Origin: Aquibium oceanicum
Lineage (GTDB): Bacteria > Pseudomonadota > Alphaproteobacteria > Rhizobiales > Rhizobiaceae
DNA length: 64,000 nt
Assembly (NCBI RefSeq): GCF_001889605.1
Contig: NZ_CP018171.1
Span: forward strand, 4,362,501 to 4,426,500
Direction: 5' to 3'
Shown piece by piece: positions 59,239 to 64,000 of the stretch (position 1 is its first letter; every line of letters begins with the position of its first letter). The notes beneath the pieces are model-generated. The model worked only from the letters and a program-made list of their open reading frames with translations, did no database searches and was not told where the DNA came from. The position numbers and the translations under genes are program-made.

Positions 59239-61013
59239 ATGAAGTAGATCGCCGCGCAGGTGGCGACGCCGATGGCGACGTTCATCGGGATGCCGATCTT
59301 GAGAAAATCCGAGAAGCGGTAGTTGCCCGCGCCGTAGACCAGCGTGTTGGTCTGGTAGCCGATCGGCGTGGCGAAGCTGGCGCTCGCGCCGATCATGACG
59401 GCGATGAGGAAGGGCCTGGGATCCACGCCCATCTGGGTGGCGAGCCCGATGGCGATCGGCGCGATCAGCACCGCCACCGCGTTGTTGGTCACGAGTTCGG
59501 TCAGGACCGACGAGATGACGTAGATCGCCACCAGGGTGGCGAGCGGCGGCAGCGTGGAAAGATAGGGTGTGATCGCATTTACCACGAGGGTGACGCCGCC
59601 GGAGCGTTCGAGCCCCGCCCCTATGATCAGCATGGAGAAGATCAGGACCAGGATCGGCCCGTCGATCGAACTCCAGGCCTCGTCGCTGTCGATGCAGCGC
59701 AGCACCAGAATGCCGGCGACGGCCAGCATGGCCAGGATGCCGATGTCCATGACGTTGAAAGCGGCGAGCAGCACGACGGCCGCGAGCGCGAAGAGCGCGA
59801 TCGGCGCCTTGCCGCGCCGATAGGGCCGACCGCTCGGCCGCGACACAGAGACGAGGTCGGCGTCTTCGGTGAGCGCGTCGAAATTGTCCGGCGGGCCTTC
59901 GAGAAGCAGCTTGTCGGCCGGCCGCAGCTTGACGCTTTCGAGGTCCGTCCCGGGGATGTGCCGGTGGCGGTGGGCACCGAGCACGCGCACGCCGTAGCGG
60001 CGGCCGAGCGAGAGGTCGACGATGCGTTCGCCCGCCGTGGATCGGTGCGGGGCAACGACCGCCTCGACGGCGATGGTCTCGCCGGAGCGCTCCTGACCCC
60101 GGCGCATGCCGATGCGCAGGCCCGCCTTCTCGTTGAGGGTGAGGATTTCGGAGGTGGTGCCGACGAAGATGAGCGAATCGCCCTTCTTCATGACGCGGTC
60201 GTCGATGCCGTCGCGAATGATGTCGGCGCCGCTCCGCAGGCCGAGGATGCGCAGGCCCGAGCGCTTGAATTCGGAGAGCTGTCCGATCTTCTGCTGCGTG
60301 TAGCGGCCGTCGCTGCGCACCGTGGCTTCGGACAGGAACTCCGTTTCGGCGTTCAGCGCCGCGTCGCTCTCACCCCGCCGGTCGGGAAGCAGGAAGCGGC
60401 CGAGAACGACCATCACCAGCGTCCCGGTCAGCGCGGCGATAATGCCGATGGGCGTGATCTCGAAGATCGAGAAGGCTTCCAGTCCCGACGCGCGGGCGAC
60501 GCCGTCGACGAGGATGTTGGTCGAGGTGCCGATGAGCGTGCACGTGCCGCCGAGGATCGCCGCGTAGGAAATCGGGATCAGGATGCGCGTGGCGGCGATG
60601 TCGAGCGAGCGTGCCAGCCGGAACGCGATCGGGATCAGGATGAGCACGACCGGCGTGTTGTTCATGAAGGCGGATGCCACGACAGCGCCTGACAGCAGCG
60701 CCATGACCGCGAAAGCGGGACGGCGCGTGGCGCGCTGGATGAGGGCGTCGGCAAGGCTTTCGAGGACGCCGGTGCGCACCAGCGCTCCCGACAGGACGAA
60801 CATGGCCGCAATGGTGATCGGCGCCGGATTGGAGAAGGCGTCCATGGCCTGCTCGGGCGTGGTGAGACCGAGAAGCAGGAACACCGCGGCCCCGGCCGCT
60901 GCCGTTACCTCGGGCGGATAGCGCTCGAGGATGAAAGCGGCGAGCAGCCCAGCGAGGAGAGCGAGCGCGATATAGGGCTCGTATCCGGCGATGAGGGAGT
61001 ACATGCGAGTCAA
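59226..61013 (-). CDS. SLC13-type anion permease with TrkA-C domains
   Basis: 595 residues. Two sets of transmembrane helices of the DASS/CitT-like family (VTAAAGAAVFLLLGLTTPEQ, then NNTPVVLILIPIAFRLA and GGTCTLIGTSTNILVDGVA; second half SVLTELVTNNAVAVLIAPIA and GASASFATPIGYQTNTLVYG). Between them are two TrkA-C-type regulatory domains (about residues 215-395). Such proteins move sulfate, carboxylates or similar anions with Na+. The substrate is not shown. Confidence 0.9.
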   Translation of the reverse strand: MTRMYSLIAGYEPYIALALLAGLLAAFILERYPPEVTAAAGAAVFLLLGLTTPEQAMDAFSNPAPITIAAMFVLSGALVRTGVLESLADALIQRATRRPAFAVMALLSGAVVASAFMNNTPVVLILIPIAFRLARSLDIAATRILIPISYAAILGGTCTLIGTSTNILVDGVARASGLEAFSIFEITPIGIIAALTGTLVMVVLGRFLLPDRRGESDAALNAETEFLSEATVRSDGRYTQQKIGQLSEFKRSGLRILGLRSGADIIRDGIDDRVMKKGDSLIFVGTTSEILTLNEKAGLRIGMRRGQERSGETIAVEAVVAPHRSTAGERIVDLSLGRRYGVRVLGAHRHRHIPGTDLESVKLRPADKLLLEGPPDNFDALTEDADLVSVSRPSGRPYRRGKAPIALFALAAVVLLAAFNVMDIGILAMLAVAGILVLRCIDSDEAWSSIDGPILVLIFSMLIIGAGLERSGGVTLVVNAITPYLSTLPPLATLVAIYVISSVLTELVTNNAVAVLIAPIAIGLATQMGVDPRPFLIAVMIGASASFATPIGYQTNTLVYGAGNYRFSDFLKIGIPMNVAIGVATCAAIYFIYDF

Positions 61014-61124
61014 TCTCCGGCCCGATGGCGAGGGCAGGCTAGGGAATGGTTTCGACGCACCGACGTTCCTCCCGATCCCTCACGCCGGCATGCCCCTCTA
61101 GAAGAACGCACGACGCTGGCTTTG

Positions 61125-61145
61125 TCGAAGAAAATCGTTCTTCGA
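61125..61145. repeat. Inverted repeat between the permease and SDR genes
   Basis: TCGAAGAA-N5-TTCTTCGA, 8-bp arms, in the 158-bp gap. It is 26 bp after the SDR stop and 112 bp before the permease start (minus strand), so it could be an operator or a weak terminator. Confidence 0.4.
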
Positions 61146-61171
61146 GGATGGCGGAACGGAGCCGGCTGTTC

Positions 61172-61927
61172 TCAGCCGCGCCCCACGAACGGCATGGCGG
61201 AGGCCATCACGGTCATGAAGAGCACGTTGGCTTCGAGCGGCAGGCTCGCCATGTGCAGCACAGCGTCGGCGACGTGGCGCACGTCCATGGTGGCTTCCAC
61301 GGCGATCTCGCCGTTCGCCTGCGGAACGCCTTTGGTCATCGGAGCGGCCATCTCGGTGAGCGCGTTGCCGATGTCGATCTGGCCGCAGGCGATGTCGAAC
61401 GGCCGCCCGTCCAGCGCAAGTGTCTTGGTCAGCCCGGTGATGGCATGCTTGGTGGTGGTGTAGGGCACCGACCCCGGTCGCGGCGCATGGGCCGAGATCG
61501 ACCCGTTGTTGATGATGCGCCCGCCCTGGGGCGACTGGCGTCGCATGTGGCGGAAAGCGGCGCGCGCGCACAGGAAGGAGCCGGTCAAATTGGCGTTGAC
61601 GACGTCCAGCCAGACCTCGACCGGAATCTCGTCGATGGGCATGCCCTTGGCGCCCATGCCGGCATTGTTGAACAGGAGATCGATGCGGCCGAACTCGGCG
61701 GCGGCCTTGTCGAAGAGGGCATCGACCTGGTCGGGCTTGGAGACGTCGCAGGCGATGGCAAGGGCCTTGCCTGCGCCCTGCCCGGCGGCGGCCACCGCTT
61801 CTTCCAGGATGTTCAGCCTGCGTCCAGTGAAGACGGTGTTCCAGCCCTTTTCCACGAGCGCTGTCGCCGCGGCCTTGCCGATGCCGCTCCCGGCCCCGGT
61901 AACGATCGCCACCTTGCTGGTATCCAT
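61172..61927 (-). CDS. Short-chain dehydrogenase/reductase
   Basis: 251 residues from ATG 61927. Rossmann motif [20 protein letters not shown] motif (LLFNNAGMG), catalytic Tyr-xxx-Lys in [12 protein letters not shown]. The C-terminal third ([23 protein letters not shown]) is a pattern seen in a conserved proteobacterial SDR group of unknown substrate. Single gene on the minus strand. Confidence 0.88.
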   Translation of the reverse strand: MDTSKVAIVTGAGSGIGKAAATALVEKGWNTVFTGRRLNILEEAVAAAGQGAGKALAIACDVSKPDQVDALFDKAAAEFGRIDLLFNNAGMGAKGMPIDEIPVEVWLDVVNANLTGSFLCARAAFRHMRRQSPQGGRIINNGSISAHAPRPGSVPYTTTKHAITGLTKTLALDGRPFDIACGQIDIGNALTEMAAPMTKGVPQANGEIAVEATMDVRHVADAVLHMASLPLEANVLFMTVMASAMPFVGRG

Positions 61928-62004
61928 CAGTCCCTCCTCTGGCTCGGGGAGCACATTGCAGAGGGGCGGGTGAAGCGCAAGCGTGGGCGGCGTCGAAACA
62001 GGAA

Positions 62005-62026
62005 GGGCGGCCATTCGCGGCCGCCC
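62005..62026 (-). terminator. Terminator of the membrane-protein operon
   Basis: 8-bp GC stem gggcggcc / ggccgccc (62005-62012 and 62019-62026), loop attcgc, and a T-containing tail on the minus strand. It separates the membrane-protein gene (stop 62139) from the SDR (start 61927). Confidence 0.65.
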
Positions 62027-62138
62027 CTGATCAGGACCTTGCTTGGGAGGAGGAGTAGCAGATCCGACTGCGATGAATCATGCGCCGGCATGGTTAACGA
62101 AAGGTTAAGGCGTGGCGCAACGGCGATTTCCTGCAGTG

Positions 62139-62975
62139 TCACCCGGGAAACGGCGACCCCATCGCAGCCTGGAACAGGACCGCGGCGACGAAGACCGCAT
62201 AGGCTACCGAAAACAGCCGCACCGCGAGCAGACCCGGTTTCGGAGCAAGCAGCGTAGCGAGGAGCCCGAAGGCGGGGATGAAATGCATCGCATGGGTGGC
62301 GAAGAAGTGCGCGACGCGCAGATCGCCGCCGTTGGTTGCCCAGCCGAGCAATGGCACGCCGCGCGCGTCGGTCGCCTCGCGGCCGACCAGGTGCCCCTCG
62401 CCCGAAGCCAGATATCCGGCGGTGGCGATGGTCAGGAAAAAGGTGAGCGTCAGTCCGATCGAAACGCTGTTTCGGAAGGCCGGGGGAAGCATGGCATCCC
62501 CATCCCGCGCGATCAGCCGTCCATAGACCAGCGTCGCCGAGGTGAGCCCGACGGCGAAGACGCCCATCAGCGGATAGACGAGTTCGAGCAGTCCTCCCTC
62601 GCGGTTGAAATGCGAGGGCGCACCGACCGCCGCGGCGCCCATCAGCCACACCATCTCGAAGAAGATCATGAGGACGACGAAGGCGGAATAGACGCGGTAC
62701 CATCGCTGGCCGGTCGTGCCTTTCGGGAGATATCCGGCGAACCAGGCCAGCGTCAGAAGGTAGAGGGCAAGCGACGCCTCGAACTTGAGCGGCTTGGTCC
62801 AGGCGTTCGTCTCGGCAAGGGTCCGCACATCCAGGAGACCAGCCATCGCGGTCGGAACGGCTAGAGCGACGAGAAGGAACGCCGCGGCGGTGAAGCGTGG
62901 TTCGCGCCGCCAGAATTCTCGCGCGATGTCGGGAGAGATCGATGCGCGGGGTGGAGACATCACAAGCGTGTTCAT
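62139..62975 (-). CDS. Multi-pass membrane protein, unknown family
   Basis: 278 residues with about seven transmembrane helices. Recurring conserved-looking motifs: TNAWTKPLKFEASLALYLLTLAWF, VGAPSHFNREGG and GDLRVAHFFATHAMHFIPAFGL (His pairs facing the membrane). The His and Trp placement suggests a cofactor or metal site, but I recognise no named family. The start at 62975 gives a sensible N-terminus. It follows the DUF4281 gene by 34 bp in the same direction, so one operon. Confidence 0.75.
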   Translation of the reverse strand: MNTLVMSPPRASISPDIAREFWRREPRFTAAAFLLVALAVPTAMAGLLDVRTLAETNAWTKPLKFEASLALYLLTLAWFAGYLPKGTTGQRWYRVYSAFVVLMIFFEMVWLMGAAAVGAPSHFNREGGLLELVYPLMGVFAVGLTSATLVYGRLIARDGDAMLPPAFRNSVSIGLTLTFFLTIATAGYLASGEGHLVGREATDARGVPLLGWATNGGDLRVAHFFATHAMHFIPAFGLLATLLAPKPGLLAVRLFSVAYAVFVAAVLFQAAMGSPFPG

Positions 62976-63009
62976 GGTCCTGCTCCGGTGCGGGAAGGGA
63001 AATTGACGA

Positions 63010-63447
63010 TCAGGCGGCCGAGGCGGCCGACGCCATGCCTGAGCGGGCCTGGCGGATGGCAACGAAGGCGAGGAACCCCGCCGGTCCGAACAGGAAGGTC
63101 GCCGCCAGGCACGGGACGACCATCCAGAAGGGCACGTTCGCGTCCCGCGCGCTCCGCACGATCCAGCCGCCGACGAAGAGATCGAAGGCGAGGTAGTGCA
63201 GCCAGCCGGCGAGAAGCATTTCGGGGGTTTGGAATAGCGCCGCGACATTGGCGAGACTGTCGAAGCCGCCCTCGGCCGAGGTCCAGAACGCCAGCACGAG
63301 CCCGGAATAGACCGCCGCGAAAAGCAGAGGGATGCCGTAGGCCGCGACCGCGTCGGCGAGGCGGGGAACGAAGGGGCTGGCGAGGAGGAACACCCAGCCG
63401 ACGAGAGCCAGGCCGTTGGCGTACTGGAAGATGGCGTCGGGGCTCAT
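63010..63447 (-). CDS. DUF4281 (ABA4-like) membrane protein
   Basis: 145 residues, four transmembrane helices. Pattern FQYANGLALVGWVFLLASPFVP at the start, and TPEMLLAGWLHYLAFDLFVGGWIVRSARDANVPFWMVVPCL, the DUF4281 core (HYLAFDLFVGxW) that in plant ABA4 is linked to neoxanthin formation. No carotenoid genes are seen here. First gene of the operon, divergent from the TetR gene. Confidence 0.85.
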   Translation of the reverse strand: MSPDAIFQYANGLALVGWVFLLASPFVPRLADAVAAYGIPLLFAAVYSGLVLAFWTSAEGGFDSLANVAALFQTPEMLLAGWLHYLAFDLFVGGWIVRSARDANVPFWMVVPCLAATFLFGPAGFLAFVAIRQARSGMASAASAA

Positions 63448-63599
63448 GCTCGGTTTCCTCGCGATCCGGCGAACTTTACAGCGTCAAGATTAACGCCGAA
63501 CTTTTCATTGTCAAGATGCGTTCTGCAAGCGTAAGGGTCGGGGCGTGGACGAGCCAGAGCTCACGGCATTCGCGAGCACGGTTTCTGGGAGAGCACGGA
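63448..63599. promoter_or_regulatory. Divergent promoter region of the DUF4281 operon and tetR
   Basis: 152 bp. On the minus strand a TTGACA-like box (63514-63509) lies upstream of DUF4281, though the fitting -10 is poor. The word TCAAGAT occurs twice (63484-63490 and 63511-63517), spaced 27 bp, a possible binding element for the adjacent TetR protein. Suggestive only. Confidence 0.35.
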
Positions 63600-64000
63600 T
63601 TGGCTGGAGCGGAAGAACAGAAGACCAGCTACCATCACGGCGACCTGCCGCAGGCGCTGCTGAAGGCGGCGGAAGCTGAACTTCGGGAGAAGGGCGTCGA
63701 GGGGTTCACGCTTCGCGGCTGCGCCAAGCGCGCCGGCGTGTCGCATGCCGCGCCCGCGCACCATTTCGGCGATGCGAACGGTCTGCTGACCGCGCTTGCC
63801 GCGATCGGCTTCGAACGGTTCCTGTCGATGCAGAAGGCGCGGCAGGCAAAGGCGCCGGCCGAGCCGCGCGCGCAACTCGCCGCCTCGGGACTCGGCTATA
63901 TCGATTTCGCACTCGAGAACCCGGAGCTCTTCAGGCTGGTGTTCTCGTCAACTCGCACCGACTTCGAGGACGCCCGCCTCGATCAGGCGGCGCGCGCCGG
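63600..64000 (+). CDS. TetR family transcriptional regulator (3'-truncated by window edge)
   Basis: At least 133 residues from TTG 63600, which follows gggagag, and still open at the window end. TetR HTH: YHHGDLPQALLKAAEAELREKGVEGFTLRGCAKRAGVSHAAPAHHFGDANGLLTALAAIGFERFL, the pattern of the TetR_C_33/WHG-type group. Divergent from DUF4281 and likely its regulator. The ligand domain lies mostly outside. Confidence 0.9.
   Translation, partial: MAGAEEQKTSYHHGDLPQALLKAAEAELREKGVEGFTLRGCAKRAGVSHAAPAHHFGDANGLLTALAAIGFERFLSMQKARQAKAPAEPRAQLAASGLGYIDFALENPELFRLVFSSTRTDFEDARLDQAARA

Noticed and set aside
1-64000. rRNA, tRNA or CRISPR arrays
   Set aside because: None seen on reading the gaps. No regularly spaced repeats and no tRNA-like cloverleaf noticed, though small RNAs could be missed by eye.

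Overview
The window is a GC-rich chromosomal segment of an alphaproteobacterium, most likely of the Hyphomicrobiales (rhizobial, Phyllobacteriaceae-like). The evidence is gene content: motE, motB-motC-fliK(motD), the atypical OmpR-type flagellar regulator rem, the flaF-flbT flagellin regulators, tandem flagellins of about 309 residues, and an alphaproteobacterial ornithine/lysine decarboxylase. No rRNA, tRNA, CRISPR array or prophage was seen.

Region 1 (1-26,440) is an almost gap-free flagellar cluster on the plus strand: flgB(partial)-flgC-fliE-flgG-flgA-flgI-motE-flgH-fliL-fliP, two tandem flagellins, fliF-fliH-like-motB-motC-fliK-lytic transglycosylase, rem, flgE-flgK-flgL-flaF-flbT-flgD-fliQ-flhA-fliR, then four small genes read as FliJ-like, FlgJ/CheL-like, FlgN-like and FliL-like. 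Many neighbours share 4-bp start/stop overlaps. The two flagellin genes carry the same leader with a TACCGG-N6-CCGGTA stem, a plausible target for the RNA-binding regulator FlbT encoded downstream.

Region 2 (26,480-33,640) looks like an uptake and CoA-activation module for an aromatic acid of the hydroxycinnamate type: crotonase-family hydratase, TRAP transporter dctPQM, a DUF3237 protein, a MarR regulator, a 4-hydroxybenzoyl-CoA-type thioesterase and a feruloyl-CoA-synthetase-like ligase. A 17-bp palindrome of the form TGTTAT/TGTTTC-N5-ATAACA lies in both promoter regions, so the MarR protein probably controls the whole set, itself included.

Region 3 (33,650-36,650) is a scar: a small hypothetical gene, a complete 1,274-bp IS3-family element (IS407-like, programmed -1 frameshift) and truncated reading frames on both sides of it without a visible target duplication.

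Region 4 (36,650-47,040) holds housekeeping and accessory metabolism: a polyhydroxybutyrate-depolymerase-type esterase, large catalase KatE, an acyl-CoA dehydrogenase with an apparent ATA start, an SCP2 protein, a NADAR protein, a GNAT enzyme, the ornithine/lysine decarboxylase with a long leader, and a DUF2231-sorbosone dehydrogenase pair.

Region 5 (47,100-58,050) contains four toxin-antitoxin pairs of four different families (DUF1778-GNAT, HicA/DUF1902, PrlF-YhaV, VapB-VapC), interleaved with an amidase, a LysR regulator, a DUF1007-NicO nickel/cobalt exporter pair, a DenD/BDH2-like dehydrogenase operon, a CDF zinc exporter and a GNAT enzyme. Region 6 (58,050-64,000) has an aminotransferase, an SLC13-type permease, an SDR, a two-gene membrane-protein operon (DUF4281 plus an unknown) and a divergent TetR gene cut by the window edge. 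Nothing here is clearly a wholly new system. The best leads are the shared MarR operator regulon, the flagellin leader, the IS-broken locus and the small unexplained membrane genes.
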